From Adiantum capillus-veneris (Eukaryota > Streptophyta > Polypodiopsida > Polypodiales > Pteridaceae), in the NCBI GenBank assembly GCA_014529385.2, contig CM043944.1, forward strand, positions 52,947,268-52,996,767: a DNA stretch of 49,500 nucleotides, written 5' to 3'. Below, one piece after another: positions 1-11,822 of this stretch; position 1 is the first letter of the stretch, and the number at the start of each line of letters is the position of its first letter. The position numbers and the translations under genes were made by a program. The notes beneath the pieces are model-generated. The model made no database searches, had not been told where the DNA came from, and was given only the letters and a program-made list of their open reading frames with translations.

Positions 1-83
1 ATGCAGCCACCACAACATGTGCGCAAAGTGGGGCATACGACCGGTGTAAGTCTGGGAAAAGACCATCGATCAGCTCTCTCTGT

Positions 84-108
84 CTCTTTTTGTCTCTCTC
101 TCTCTCTG

Positions 109-166
<58 letters not shown>

Positions 167-176
167 CTACCATGCA
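84..176. repeat. Compound (TC)n-(CA)n microsatellite
   Basis: A pyrimidine-rich TC stretch runs into an uninterrupted CA tract at about 110-165. Open frames here encode only Ser-Leu or Thr-His dipeptide repeats and are not genes. Confidence 0.95.
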
Positions 177-284
177 ATTGGAAGCTTCTCTCATTCCCAG
201 ATACGGATGCTCTCTCTCTCTCTCTCTCTCAATATGGAGGGGGTTACATCTCTCTTTGTCTCTGTTTTTTAGACCAGCGCTCAA

Positions 285-287
285 CTC

Positions 288-376
<89 letters not shown>
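285..376. repeat. Compound (TC)n-(CA)n microsatellite
   Basis: A second TC-then-CA tract has the same order as the one at 84-176, with CA at about 320-376. Two adjacent tracts of the same type could reflect a local duplication, but the sequence between them is not obviously repeated. Confidence 0.95.
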
Positions 377-377
<1 letters not shown>

Positions 378-673
378 CCTAGGTGGAAATCACGTGGTTC
401 TCTCGTTTTCTCCCTTCCTCTCAAGTTGTGCTCACATGCATGCACACACATGACCTATTATGCCTACCTCCCCGGCTCTCTTGACGCACATTACACCTCT
501 TTCCTCTGGGTGATGCATGGGTGGCCCACGATAGCAAGAACTTCCCGTGGTTGGTGGTGGGTGCACAACTGATGTTGGCATTGCAGTGAAGAGCAAGGTA
601 TAATGGAGATGCAGGATGTGGGCAAGCTCAAGGCTGCACTCCTCATTAGATCCAAGCCCAAGATGATGCAAAT

Positions 674-674
674 T

Positions 675-725
<51 letters not shown>
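674..725. repeat. Compound (GT)n-(GA)n microsatellite
   Basis: GT repeats at about 676-699 pass directly into GA repeats to about 724. This is the reverse-strand equivalent of the two TC-CA tracts upstream. Confidence 0.95.
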
Positions 726-775
726 GAAGGGAGGGAGTCTCGAGCTACTAGCGACCAAGCAAGAGAGAATAGAGG

Positions 776-2262
776 GAGGGGCTCCCTACTAGTCAAGGCA
801 AGAGAGAGCGGTTGCTCTAGGGTCTGACATGCATCTTGCAAGGAGGAGGAGGAGTTGATGGAGTCGGGTGTGGCTGCACCCGGTTGCTTCAATAGAGTAG
901 GGACGAGGGGAGATGGCCGTGAACGTCGGAGAGGGGGCCCATGCATGCCAACAAAAGAGAATGGGACTGTGCGCACGATCGAGTGGGGGGATCAGCCATG
1001 TTGACGTGTGGCACATCTAGTTGCTTGACTTTTTTCTAAGCTCCATAAAGAAGTAGAATAGAAGTTTGAAGATGCCAATTATAAGAGGGGACAGAACATT
1101 TACAAAAACATAAATCAAGGGACAATGGAAAACAGAAAACGGAAGAATTAAATCACTTTGTTTGTTCACTAACAAAACTAAATGAAAATAAATTATTATT
1201 AACTTAAGAATACTTTTAAAGAAGGTGTAAGAAAAATAAATAAAGAGGCTTACTTGACTACCTTACAATGCTATGTTGCTTCTAAGTTTACGGTATTGAT
1301 ACTTTGTTGGTGTATGAACAACTAAAAACTGATCATTAAATATCCGGCCTCGTGTTGCATACATAAATGAGGTATCCAACAACAGTTTGGTACAGTGTGA
1401 CATCTACAGGATGCCCAATTTCTTTTGAACGAGATGAAAAGACTTCTGGTCAATAGAGTTATCTTGTGCTTGCTTTTTGGAGATCATGCAAGAAAGCAAA
1501 GAACTTAGTCTCTCATTTGCTAAAAGAAAGAACCCCGACAAATGGTATTAGGCCATCAATGTTGTTATGATGAGTTAATGTTAACCTAAGTTGTATCTAC
1601 CAAGTCCTATGGCTCAAATTGTGGGAAAGGCTAGTCTTGTAATTTTTTGATATGTCTAATGTAACTTCACCCAATTCTGTGAGTTTTGTGGGAAAAAAAA
1701 AGAAGGATACGACAAGAAAAAGACTTATTTTAAAAAGCGGACACCACAGATGACAATTGTAAAAAGAACAAATTTTTAAATCCTAATGTAATAGAATTGA
1801 ATACTACTACTACGAACCTAACCCTTGGGAGGTGACTTTGTTGTGGTTGGATGCTATTCGGTTCTTTGTGCTCTATAGGAATCTAGACGGATGGTGGTGA
1901 CAGGTTATGTTGGCTCCTGTTCCTGTCTGTGGTGGCGTTGTGGAATGCTTCTCTTCTTAGATGGTTTCTCGGCGTTATGTGGTAGCTTTCTCCTGACTTG
2001 CGATCTGTTGGGGTAGCAATGCCCACAAGGTGGCACCTAGGGAGGCTCCTTATGGTGATGGGGATGCTCAGCCCCGCCCGCTCGACAAGTATATTCTCCG
2101 ATCTCCCTCTTTGTCTTGTGTATCTTTTGGTGGGTGGCTCCCTTATTAGCCAATGTTACAGTATGGTTGGGTGCTCTAAGTGGTGTCTTTTGGGGGATGA
2201 TGTCTATTTGGTGTGGTAGCCCATGCAGGCTCAGTGGGAGCCCCTTAAAGGCTTTTCTCAGT
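776..2262. other. Unrecognised intergenic DNA
   Basis: I see no coding region, RNA gene or clear mobile element here. At about 2130-2165 there is a short match to the sequence that follows the plus-strand LINE fragment (about 28954-28990), so the 1850-2260 stretch could be an eroded LINE 3' end. That is a weak inference. Confidence 0.4.
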
Positions 2263-2678
2263 GTTGTTTGATGCTTACTTTATTAAGTTATGTAAGCTAA
2301 CAAAATGAAGCAAGTATAAAAGGCAACCCTAGCGTAATGGCAATTGCAAGCAGTTCAACAAAACAATCAATCCCATAGAAGATTGCAAACTTCACTCATG
2401 AAGTCGATACTATGCTGAAAATGCTTATTTGACTAAGTTACATAAGCTAACAAAATGAAGAAAGTTTAAAATTTAGTGAAGAATGCATGTGCACGATTGC
2501 GTGTGTGGGCGGTGTGGGAAGGGGAGAAGGAGAGAGTAGACCGCTGCGTGGATGGAGTAGAACTCGAATGAGCTACTCCTTATTATTGTATATATGTACA
2601 CACAATAAGGTAAGCATTGGGCAGGCGTCCATAGCCTGGGCGATCGGGTAAGGCACATTATATGTCTTTACCCCAACA
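2263..2678 (-). mobile_element. Possible copia-type LTR remnant with polypurine tract
   Basis: Position 2678 ends in CCCCAACA and is followed on the plus strand by ATCTCCCACTTAAAGG. On the minus strand this is a polypurine tract (AAGTGGGAGAT) next to a TGTTGGGG start. The copia element at 6205-27995 has the same arrangement (AAGTGGGAGAT next to TGTTAACT at 6970), so this looks like the 3' LTR of another minus-strand copia element. The left boundary at 2263 (TGTTG) is only a guess based on matching terminal bases. I find no second LTR. A roughly 52-bp direct repeat (from 2271 and from 2421) lies inside. Confidence 0.35.
2271..2472. repeat. Direct repeat of about 52 bp, spaced 150 bp
   Basis: The block beginning ATGCTTACTTTATTAAG at 2271 recurs with a few changes at 2421. 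Both copies contain AAGCTAACAAAATGAAG, so they derive from one duplication. No function is apparent. Confidence 0.7.
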
Positions 2679-5042
2679 ATCTCCCACTTAAAGGAATGCG
2701 CCAATAAGTGGTCCTACTAGCTAAACTACTAGTACGTACAAGACAACAGGTGAGAGACTCTCTCAACGTATGCCCAGTGGCTAGCTCAGTTCGATCTACA
2801 TGCAATCGTATCGGCTCTAGTGATAGACGAGCGTGTGTATCCACTCTAGAGTCTGCATGTATATCCCGCAAAAAACTCTGTATGGTCTGCAAAACTCCAC
2901 TAGTCATCATGCTAGTGTCAGCATCGCACGTCTAAAAATCCCTACTACAAATGCTTCCATTGTAGCTGCTAGGTCAGGCATCGACACTAGTAGGCTGTAC
3001 ATGAGATGCTCGAACACTGATGAAATCTGTGCAAACTTGGCTGTCCTAACCTCCCCTGTGCTATTTGCATGTACTGCATCATTAAGACTATCCATCACGT
3101 ATGGATGTGTCAACTCCGACATTGGGATGGTGTACCAAGTCTCTCTTGATGGGAGAAAATATAATACAATGGAGGGGGGACCGGCTCCGTATGAATCTGG
3201 TCCTCAATTGTTGTCATGTTCTCTAAACTCTTTCTCTTTCAAAAGTATTGTTCATGCCAAGATAACTAAGTACCATGTTTATGTTGCTACCATCAATTAA
3301 GTTCACCATCTATGCTCACAAAGTAATCTCACAAGAAGTGCTTTATCTAATTCCCTAATTCCTCTACTCTCAAAGTTCATAGGCCATTTCCATTACAGAT
3401 CTACACTAAAATCATGCCAAAATTGGCAACAAAGTGGGAGATAACTCGACCACTACACAATCATGGAGACCATGATCAAACACATAAAAATCCGATGCTC
3501 ACATATGCGTAAAATCAATTCCACAATCTGCAATCTTTAAGCATACACAACATCACTAAACCAAGTGAGCCAAGTTTGGGACAAACACCTCAATCGAGCG
3601 TAAAGCGCATAACCATATATGCAAGTAGTGAATAAACTAGCCCAAAACGCATCCCGCAAGAGAAATTACCTGCAAAAATTTGCAAAAAGCCTTTGAAACT
3701 TGACTGTCTGTCTATAGCCACATGCATATGCAATCCTCACTCCTACGAAAGTGGGTACAAGAACACTAAACTGTGTCCAAGCTGACAAAACCTATGAAAG
3801 AGGGAGTCAAACTCGACCACAAAACCATCAAAGAGTAAAAGTGCAGATACGCTTTACACATGGTGAGAAACTGGGAAAAATCCAACAGAGTTTCCCCTTA
3901 AAACTGAATGAGAACTCAAAAAATCTCACCAATACCACATAACAAATCCACAAATGGTATACATGCACTGCCAAAAGCTTGGCAAACTAGCTCGATCCTA
4001 ACCAAGTGGCTCTATGGACCTGTACTTGTCCCAAAACTTTGTAAATCTATGAACCTGGTACGTGCGAGCTATACCTAGCTCAAGCTGTATGCGCAAATGC
4101 ATACATAGTATCAACTGCACAAAATCGTGCTTAAAACTGCTCTCTAGAATTCCCCACACAATCATACATAGTCTACACTGCAAGAAAGAGAAAATTGTGA
4201 GCAAAATGGTCAAGAATCTGGCGCACTACCTCATCAATCAAAAAAACAAGTCGAACCAAAACCAAGCATAAAGCACAATCAACCAACTGGGTGTGATCAA
4301 AATCGCCATCTAAGAGCCACGCTCATGAGAAAAACTGCTCTGGAATGGGCCATCAGAGCCGCTATGCACTAGTGTGCGGCATTGAAGTTAGAAAATGGGA
4401 GTATCATCGAAGCCAAAATGCTAAAGTGAGGTCGGGATGTCAGAGAATTTCCGTCAGAGCAAATCCGCTCCGGAATGGGGGGTGGGAGGTGAGTCGATGA
4501 TGAAGCTATGCTAGAGGAGAGCCAGGTCGCTCTCTCTTGCTGTCACTCGAGGCCACAAAAGTGCTTGATGCCTCCTTCGTCTTCCAGAGAGAAGCGTCAA
4601 TTTTGTAGCCACCTAAATCGGTGTCAAAATTGAGGCGCCAAGCCAATGAAATCATCGATGCTTGAAGCCGATTCGGAGCTGTTGATGCTCAAAGTCGAGA
4701 AGAAAACCACCGATAAGTGGCAAAAAACTATCAAAAACGGAGAAGAAAAAGTCACCAACAAAATGCGTCTCCGACGTGTCAAGATGTGATTGTTGTCATC
4801 GGGGAGGACTTACTCGTCGTGCGCACGTCAAGAGCACACACACCCACTCTCCTTTTGCCACGACAAAGAGAGCTTGCAAGCTCATTCTCTTTCTCTTTCT
4901 CTTTGCTTCTGATCCTGGCTCCACACTCTCTTTCTGTTGACTTGCCTGCTGATCCAAGAACCGGTTATGTAAATGTGCCCTTATACACACCCCCCTTAGA
5001 GGAGAGAGAAGTTTTTTTTTTTTGGTTCTTTGTCGACTCTGT

Positions 5043-5044
<2 letters not shown>
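2679..5044. other. Unrecognised DNA, possibly the eroded interior of a retroelement
   Basis: If the LTR call at 2263-2678 is right, this would be the 3' interior of a minus-strand copia element, but no gag, integrase, RT or RNase H motif can be read here. Minus-strand frames at 2668-3122 are open for 70-80 residues but show no family signature. The rest holds no gene I can support. Confidence 0.35.

Positions 5045-5073
<29 letters not shown>
5045..5073. repeat. (GT)n microsatellite
   Basis: About 14 GT units follow a poly-T run (5013-5022). Confidence 0.9.
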
Positions 5074-5236
5074 GCTTCACAAAATTGCTCAAGGCAGCCA
5101 ACGCTTCTTAATTCCCCCTCCTATTCCTTGCTATTCTCTGAGCCTCCCTTTAGAGCTACCTCCATATGCTTAGTTCACTTCCAACGTTGTTGAATTGCTG
5201 CCCAGAAGCTCCAAATGACTAGCGTCGCAAATCTCT

Positions 5237-5580
5237 TTATCAAAATATTCCCTTTTTGCCAAAATATTATGGTTGACGGTGGTCGAAAAGTGAAGAACGG
5301 CAGGTTGGTTGGCCGGTAGTCAATGGTCGGTGGTCGGTGGTTGGAAGTATTTGGCCGGTGGACGAGTTTCAGGGGGACTTATCTACGGTTGCATGTGGGC
5401 AAATGGCCAATTTCTAGGTGGACTTGTCTTCTCAAGGGCGGCCACAACATGGGCGCATGGAAGAGTTCAACATGTACTTGTCTACGCAAGGGCGGCTACA
5501 CAAGGCATCCTCTCATGTGAGAGGACATCCCTTTTGGCCTATAAAAGGATTCCTTTTTTACACACAAAATTGCATTGTTT
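5237..5580 (+). mobile_element. Inverted partial LTR of the copia family found at 6205-27995
   Basis: Read on the plus strand, this stretch follows the order of the minus-strand copia LTRs: the AAAATATTATGG block, a run of GGTTGG/CCGGT motifs, the CTTCTCAAGGGC block, CTTGTCTACNCAAG, then the promoter-like TTTTGGCCTATAAAAGGA, ending near ACACACAAAATTG. The outer LTR parts are missing, so it is a fragment and not an intact solo LTR. It lies in opposite orientation to the LTR at 6205-6970, making a diverged inverted repeat about 1 kb apart. A TATA-like TATAAAAGG lies at 5540-5548. Confidence 0.75.
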
Positions 5581-6204
5581 AATATCTACTAGTTTGGTTA
5601 ATATGGTAGGTCATACTTTTTATTGGATATCACTACATGAGCATATGGTCAAAGTTTGGTCTATAGATCTTGGTGGATATCTAGAGGAATCCCAAAATTT
5701 GAGCAAACCAAACAGAGCAAACCACAAATCGAGCAAAATCCACAATGTTTTTGACATCCTTGTGCAATATCGTCATTGCATGACTTTGTGATTTTTGTTT
5801 ATTGAAAATACATTATTTGATATTTTTTCTCCTAAAAAAATTCCTTTGGCTTGCAAACATGTGCCACAAACCTTGCATCGAGCATTTGTATTTATAAATG
5901 AAACTCTTCTCACACTGGTAAAGCAACAATAGAAACAATAAAATTTTGAAAACCAAATGAACCCTTGCACAAATCCTCCTATGCCTAACCCAACAAATGG
6001 ATATTTCCTAGACCTCGAAAAGCACAAAGCTACCATCTTGTTTTTGACATCCACTGAATTCTCATTGATGAACCACCCACATCAATCGCCATCATTGGAT
6101 ACCACCATCTTTGCTACATAGGCCTTAGGCCATGGCTCACATCCATCACTAGATGCACTAGATGCATTATGTTTGTCATCAATTCCACTTATTGAAGTTG
6201 TGAT
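5581..6204. other. Unrecognised flanking DNA left of the copia element
   Basis: AT-rich sequence with no supportable gene. It ends in GTGAT (6200-6204), the left flank of the copia insertion. The right flank reads ATGAT at 27996-28000, a probable 5-bp target duplication with one mismatch. Confidence 0.5.
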
Positions 6205-6970
6205 TGTTATGGAATATGACGTACCTAAGTAGATAATTGAGTAGTTTACTTAATGGAGAGAGATAATTTTCACACATGAGAGATGATAGAGTAGAGAGAG
6301 AGAGCACACACGATATACGTGGTTCACCCAATGTGGGCTACATCCACGGGAAAGCAGCCACTCGATGGCTTTAGTACTTCAAAAAAGAAGTAAGTTACAA
6401 AAAGGTTATACCCTTAATGGAGCTCCCGCCTTTGCTTAACTCTCACCACCTCACGTCCACCTTGTTGCATCAAATTCACAGTGCATCACAATGCTTCACC
6501 TCTTCAATCAATTTTTGTGTGTAGAAAAGTCCTCCTTTTATAGGCCAAAAGGGCTGCCCTCTCTCATGAGAGGCAGCCGTGTGTAGCCCCTCTTGTGTAG
6601 ACAAGTCTGAGTTGGACTCTCCAATGCGCCCATGTGTGGTGGCCCTTGAGAAGAGAAGTCCTATTTGATATTAGCCACCGGCCATTGAATTTGGCCATCG
6701 CCAAAGACTTTCGCCCACCGGCCCCATTGACTACCGACCATCGACCAACCGACCAATCAACCTACCGTTTTCGAGCACTTTTTGGCTGTCGTTCGACCAT
6801 AATATTTTGACGAAAAGGAGTATTCCCGTGAAGCCAGTCTCAAGCAAAGTTGGCTTTTGGTGAGTGATTTTTCTTCACGTACGATGGCTTCTCCTCATAA
6901 CGAGGGCCTTACAAATGTGCGTTTTTAACACAAAAAATTAAAAGCTATAAATCAGGCTCCATAGTTAACA
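6205..6970 (-). repeat. Copia 3' LTR (left copy)
   Basis: This 766-bp copy matches 27221-27995 along its length, with short indels. It contains a promoter-type TATA box on the minus strand at 6536-6542 in the same position as the right copy. Its inner end is next to the polypurine tract at 6971-6985. Confidence 0.92.
6536..6542 (-). promoter_or_regulatory. TATA box of copia LTR promoter (left LTR)
   Basis: On the minus strand the sequence reads GGCCTATAAAAGGAGG. The same element occurs in the right LTR (27573-27580) and in the inverted fragment (5540-5548). This conservation across three copies supports a role as the U3 promoter. Confidence 0.6.
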
Positions 6971-6985
6971 ATCTCCCACTTGGAG
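6971..6985 (-). promoter_or_regulatory. Copia polypurine tract
   Basis: On the minus strand CTCCAAGTGGGAGAT lies immediately 5' of the 3' LTR. This is the standard position and composition of the plus-strand primer in Ty1/copia elements. Confidence 0.75.
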
Positions 6986-7080
6986 ATTGATCTCTACATC
7001 AAATCTGTGACTGCTTTCCATCCTGGCTTTTTATCCTTGAATGCAGATTGAAGATGAGCAAAAGCTCAACTTCTCCTTGT

Positions 7081-7234
7081 TGATTATCTTTGTAATTATA
7101 TATGTAGGATTTACACTTGTATGCATCTTTCCTAGCTTTAGCTGTCCCTCTTCCAAAAGAGTGCGTACATGAAGTGATATCTCTCCTCAATGTGCTTTGT
7201 CCTTGAGTGAAATGCTGAGTTCTTTGCAAGACGG
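7081..7234 (-). pseudogene. Copia RNase H, C-terminal part (separated from the rest by the gypsy insertion)
   Basis: The minus strand reads the conserved end of copia RNase H: a LAKN...FHSRTKHIEERYHF block, followed after a frame change by a tail resembling the usual copia C-terminus (LLEEG, then HTSVNP, then TK and EKL). The upstream half is at 23532-23846. The reading frame continues across the gypsy insertion if one copy of the 4-bp duplication ACGG (7231-7234 and 23532-23535) is discounted. This proves both the identity of the element and the exact insertion point. Confidence 0.88.
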
Positions 7235-8375
7235 TGTGAGCGGGATGGAAACACACAGAACGCCTCTATAACAACTCGGCACACACTCTTGGGAAGATAC
7301 ACACACACACTATGGGGCACCACTCGGCTTACACAACCCACCTGGCCGAGTCAGGGAACACACCGATGGAGCAAGAGGAGAGAGACTATCCGTTTACCCA
7401 CTCCACACAGAGACAGAGACACACACACACCCAAAAAATCAGCTCAAAAGAGGAGAATTTTTGATGTTTAGATACAATAGAGCTTGGGCCAACACCAATG
7501 GAGCAAATAGCTCACACAATATGTGTAAAATGTACCAGATACAATCACAAATTGGAGCAGAAGCTTCGCTCATAGAAGAAACTTACACAACCAAAACATC
7601 AGAAAAAGAGTGAGGAATTTGGCAAAATGGACAGCGCCATCGTGTCTGGAACGGCCCAAAACCCCAATCTACAATGTCAAAGTGCTCAAATCCGACCTCC
7701 GATGAGCAGTTTACGGCCAAAACAGGCTCCAAAGTGAGCCAAAACACACCTGCGGCTGTTCATCCTCTCTTCTCCATGTTTTTTTCTGGTCTTCTCTCAG
7801 TTTTTTCAGTTCCCACACTTAGCTTTATTACTTGGGCACCCTTGGCCTTTTAGAGGACCTCAAACAGACCCTGAACAAGCCAAAAACTGACCTCACAGTG
7901 CATAGTTGTCACCTTGCTGCATCCATACGCACACCTGGCACTCGACTTTTTTCAATAATACATCCCGCCACCACATGAAGTGGCCCCAAAATATGGTCCT
8001 CATGATGACCTTTCTACATAATTATCACAAGAAAACATCCACGTTGTGTCCGTATTCATCCACGTGCAAATATTGACCCCATTCGGCCTCCTGACGCCAC
8101 TAGATGCCATCTGAAGCACCTGCTTACATCATGTCGTCGGCCGGCGGATAGCTTCCTTGAGAAGTTTTACGCGCTAACAACTCCTCATTATTGTAGAAAA
8201 ACACACTGGTACTGGTAATAGTGAAAATCGATGCACTATGTACATGTTGTCCTACCTGTACACATGTGGGCCCCACGTAACCACCTGGCTATGGAAAATG
8301 GGCAATCCTTAATTCGATGCACCATGCATGTGTATGTACATATGCACAATCCCTTGCTCCAAAAAACTCCTGACA
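7235..8375 (-). repeat. Tat gypsy 3' LTR (left copy)
   Basis: This 1141-bp LTR is near-identical to 22385-23531 over its length, with scattered substitutions and small indels. It includes a CA-rich run (about 7297-7310) and an extra copy of CA units in the right LTR. Minus-strand AATAAA near 7825-7832 could serve as a polyadenylation signal. Confidence 0.93.
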
Positions 8376-8403
8376 TAATTTGCGCATCCCCTAGCCTGCT
8401 AGA

Positions 8404-8845
8404 TCATTCATGATCAGCAGCAGCAAAAAGCGATATGAGACTCGCAGCGTCACAAGTCTCCTCATCCCTCACAGACATTACTTGCTCCACAGACAGCTCA
8501 TCTTGCTCCACGATCATTAACCTGGCATGATATAATTTAAGACGCAATCCATTGACCCTTGACTTATGCAGAATTCCATCCAGGTTAGCCAACTGATATG
8601 TACCATTCGGGAAACACTCCACTACCTTGAAAGGGCCTTCCCACTTAATTTGAAACTTCTTTTGGAAGGTGTTGTCCAGCTTACTGTTGTAGCGCAAAAC
8701 CAAGTCATGCTTCTTGATACCCTTACTTTTAACCTTTTCATTTATCTTTGCCAAAGCCCTATCTTGCATCTGCCCATAATGTTCCAATGCACTCATCCTA
8801 TCCAGTTGAACCTCTTGTAACTGTAAGAGCCTCTCTTTGACTCAT
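8404..8845 (-). pseudogene. Tat gypsy integrase C-terminal domain (GPY/F)
   Basis: A 130-residue frame carries the GPY/F-type module after the integrase core: the segment around WEGPFKVVECFPNGTYQL, then LDG and a HKSRVNGLRLK tail. It normally helps integrase bind DNA during insertion. It is out of frame with the upstream pol frame, which ends at 8793. The homologous reading can be followed up to about 8840, so a one-base indel near 8835-8845 separates them. It ends just before the presumed polypurine tract and the 3' LTR. Confidence 0.85.
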
Positions 8846-10751
8846 CACTAGACGGCCCAAGTAGCTTCTCTAGCATCTTTACTGCAAGCAACTCTACTTC
8901 CACAGGCAATAGTGCTTCCTTTCCATATACCAAATGAAATGGAGTAAACCCTGTACCTGTCTTCACCGAAGTACGGTAAGCCCATAATGCACTAGGCAAT
9001 TCCAAATCCCAATTCTTTCCTTGGTGCTCTGTCACTTTTGAAAGAATTTGTACCAACTCACCATTGAACCTTTCATTTAAGCCATTACACTGCGGATAAT
9101 AAGGAGTGGTATGCTGGTGCCTAATCTTCATCTTTGCGCATAAAAAATCTAGCAGTTTAGCTCTAAATCCTGGCCCCTTATCCGAAAGTAGCTCTAGTGG
9201 CACCCCAAACTTGCAACATATTTCATCGTACACAAATTTTTCCACATCCTTTGCAGTGATCTGTTTTACTGCGATAGCCTCTGCCCATCTAGAGAGATAG
9301 TCCATTGCAGTCAAAATATAGCTTTTGCCCCTGCTTGTGATAGGTAATGGGCCTATTGCATCAATCCCCCACTTTTCAAACACATCAAATGCAATAATGG
9401 TTTTTCGTAGCTCTGGCTTCAACACTCTCTTCCCAAATACTTGACACCTATTGAAAGACCTACACCAAAGGTGAAGATCCTTGTGCAAACTAGGCCATAC
9501 ATATCCTTCTTGCAAGATCTTATGCAAGGTGATCTTTAGAGCAAAATGTCCGCCACATGCGCCTTCATGATTCTCTTCCAACACTCTGTAAAGCTCCTCC
9601 CTCCAAGGTACACGTCTCAACACGAGATCAACCCCTTTCATGTATAAGACATCACCAATCAATTTGTACCTGTATGCTCTACGCACAAAAGCATACTCCT
9701 TAGACTTCTGAATCTCCTTTGGAATGATTCCTGTTAGCAAAAACTCCTCTTCTTGAGCCAAACTTTCCCGGCCATGATAAAGAGGTAAAGTGGTCCTCAA
9801 CACAAATAACTCCCCAATCATGCTTTGAGCTGCTTCATGTGCTTCTCCATTTAGAGAACGTTCAATGTGTCTGATGCTCCATGCTTCAAACTTTTTTAAC
9901 AGGCCTTTAATTCTGAAACACATTTCCTTCAATGAGTTGTTCTTGCTCTTCCACACACCCAGCACTTGCTTCACCACTAACAAGGCATCACCTTTTATGC
10001 TCAACCTTTGAACCCCATGCTTCAAACAAATGTGTAATCCAGCTTCCATAGTAGCATATTCAGCCTCATTGTTACTATGAGCATCCAATTTGAACCCTCT
10101 CTTGCATACTAGCTTCCCCTCTGGATCATAAAGTGCTATACCCCCTGAAGCGGCATCATGGCTCTTTCTGTATGAGCCATCAAAGAACAACACATGTGCA
10201 TTGCTGATCTGTGGCACTTCTTCAACTACCTTTCTCACCACCTCTTCCTTAACAATATGGGGATTCTCCTTGTAGGTCAACAAATCAGCTAGGGTAGCCC
10301 TTGTACTATCTTCCACTAGAAAAAAGAACTCAAACTCTTGCAGCTCAATTACCCATTTCTTCACCACATTTGACATGTTAGTACCATTAATTAACTGTGG
10401 CAAAAAGACATAACTCGTCAAGAAAACAAAAGGTCGTGGTAGCAAGTAATGACGAAATCGTCGACAAGCAAATATTACACTGGCCATCACTAGCTCTACT
10501 TCCGAGAACTTTCTCTCCGCTACCAACTTCACTCGGCTTGCACAATACACTGGCCTCATATAATGGCTGCCCTTCCCCTTTTGCAATAGCATGGCTCCAA
10601 TGGAATCATCCCCTACTGATGGATTTACATAAAACACTTTCTCCCAATCAGGAGCCTGCATGGATGACAACCCCCCTAACACCTCTTTCACCTCTTGAAA
10701 CACTTCTTCACACTTGTCATCCCATTGTAATGGATCATGCTTTGCCACCTG
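8793..10751 (-). pseudogene. Tat gypsy pol: RNase H, archaeal-type RNase H and integrase
   Basis: This roughly 650-residue frame continues RT after a single in-frame TAG (10752-10754). Residues 1-140 are the RT-linked RNase H. Residues about 185-310 are a second RNase H with D190 (LFFDGS), E228 (NNEAE) and D254 (KGDA). Residues 394-435 are the integrase zinc region, where one of the expected CxxC cysteines is Phe (CRSFNRC). The catalytic core has D463, D523 and E559, giving the expected 35-residue gap between the last two. The catalytic residues are therefore kept, while the zinc site and the C-terminal junction are broken. The role is degradation of the RNA strand and insertion of cDNA. Confidence 0.9.
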
Positions 10752-11822
10752 CTATAATGGATAAAGGATCTGTGAAGACAATGGAATAAACCGTGCCATG
10801 TACTTCACTTTGTGTATAAAGGTTGCCAATTGCTTAGTACTCGTAGGTGATGGGAGAAGAATAATAGACTTCACCTTGTTTGGATCAGCCTCAATGCCAT
10901 TTTCTGACACCATATGGCCCAATAGTTTCACCCTTGGCTGTGCTAGATGACATTTCTTTGGATTAAGTTGTCCTCCACATTCATCATATCGAGCCAATAC
11001 CATCTGCAACTTCTCATGGTGTTCAACCCTACTGCTGTAGACACAGAAGTCATCCATGAAAGCTTTAACACAACTACCAATGAATGGTTCCAATACCCAA
11101 TTTTCTCTCTCTTGATAGAAATATGGTCCATTTGACAACCCAAACGGCAATACTGTGTAGCAATAGCAGCCCCATGGCGTAATAAAAGTTGTCTTTGTGC
11201 GGTCTTTAAGAGCAATCTTCAATTGAAAATAGCCTGAAAAACCATCACACACATTGTACCTCTCATAACCTACCACTGAATCCAAGATCTGATCAATGAA
11301 TGGAAGAGGATATGGGTTCTTCTTAGTGGCTGCATTTAAGGGCTTAAAATCTACAAAAATCCTCCACTTTCCATCCTTCTTTGGACTGCCTACTACTGGA
11401 CTCACCCAATCTGTGGTCTCCACTGGGACTATGAACCCTGCCTTCAATAACTTGTCCACCTCTTCCCTCAAAGCGTCCATCTGCTCTTGACCCATCCTTC
11501 TTAGCCTTTGTCGCACTGGCTTAGCACCTTCTTTCAGCTCTATATGCATCTCTTCGGCCTTGAACCCTCTGATATCTTCATATGAAGTAATGAACAAATC
11601 AGGAAAACTAGCCAGGATGTGCATTTGTGTCATCAATTCCTGCTCCTTTGACAACTCAACCTTGGTCTGCATCAGCCCTTCAATCACTTCATAAGGCCCT
11701 TCACTGTCATCCTCAAATTCATTTGCAAATGCGACTAAACCAGACTCCTGGATTCCTTTGTCCATCAAAAGAAATGCAACATCAACATCCTCATCACTGC
11801 TGAGTGCTATCACTGTCCTCAT
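10752..11822 (-). pseudogene. Tat gypsy reverse transcriptase
   Basis: A 356-residue frame contains the RT fingers and palm: VSPVVGSPKKDGKWRIFVD at about 140-158, motif A aspartate D193 in VCDGFSGYF, the LPFGLSNGP block near 225, and the catalytic FMDD at 255-258, a variant of YxDD. It synthesises cDNA from the element RNA. The first 28 bases overlap the end of the protease frame in a different frame, which could be a programmed shift or an indel. The frame ends in TAG just before RNase H. The active-site residues are intact. Confidence 0.92.

Noticed and set aside
1-453. 150-residue open frame over the first microsatellites
   Set aside because: It is made of Ser-Leu and Thr-His dipeptide runs from (TC)n and (CA)n. 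There is no domain or codon signature of a gene.
2668-3122. Adjacent minus-strand frames of 70-80 residues
   Set aside because: They could be a retroelement remnant, but no family motif can be seen, so no product is named.
8231-8413. Small plus-strand frame at the Tat gypsy LTR end
   Set aside because: It crosses the LTR border and has no counterpart in the other LTR.
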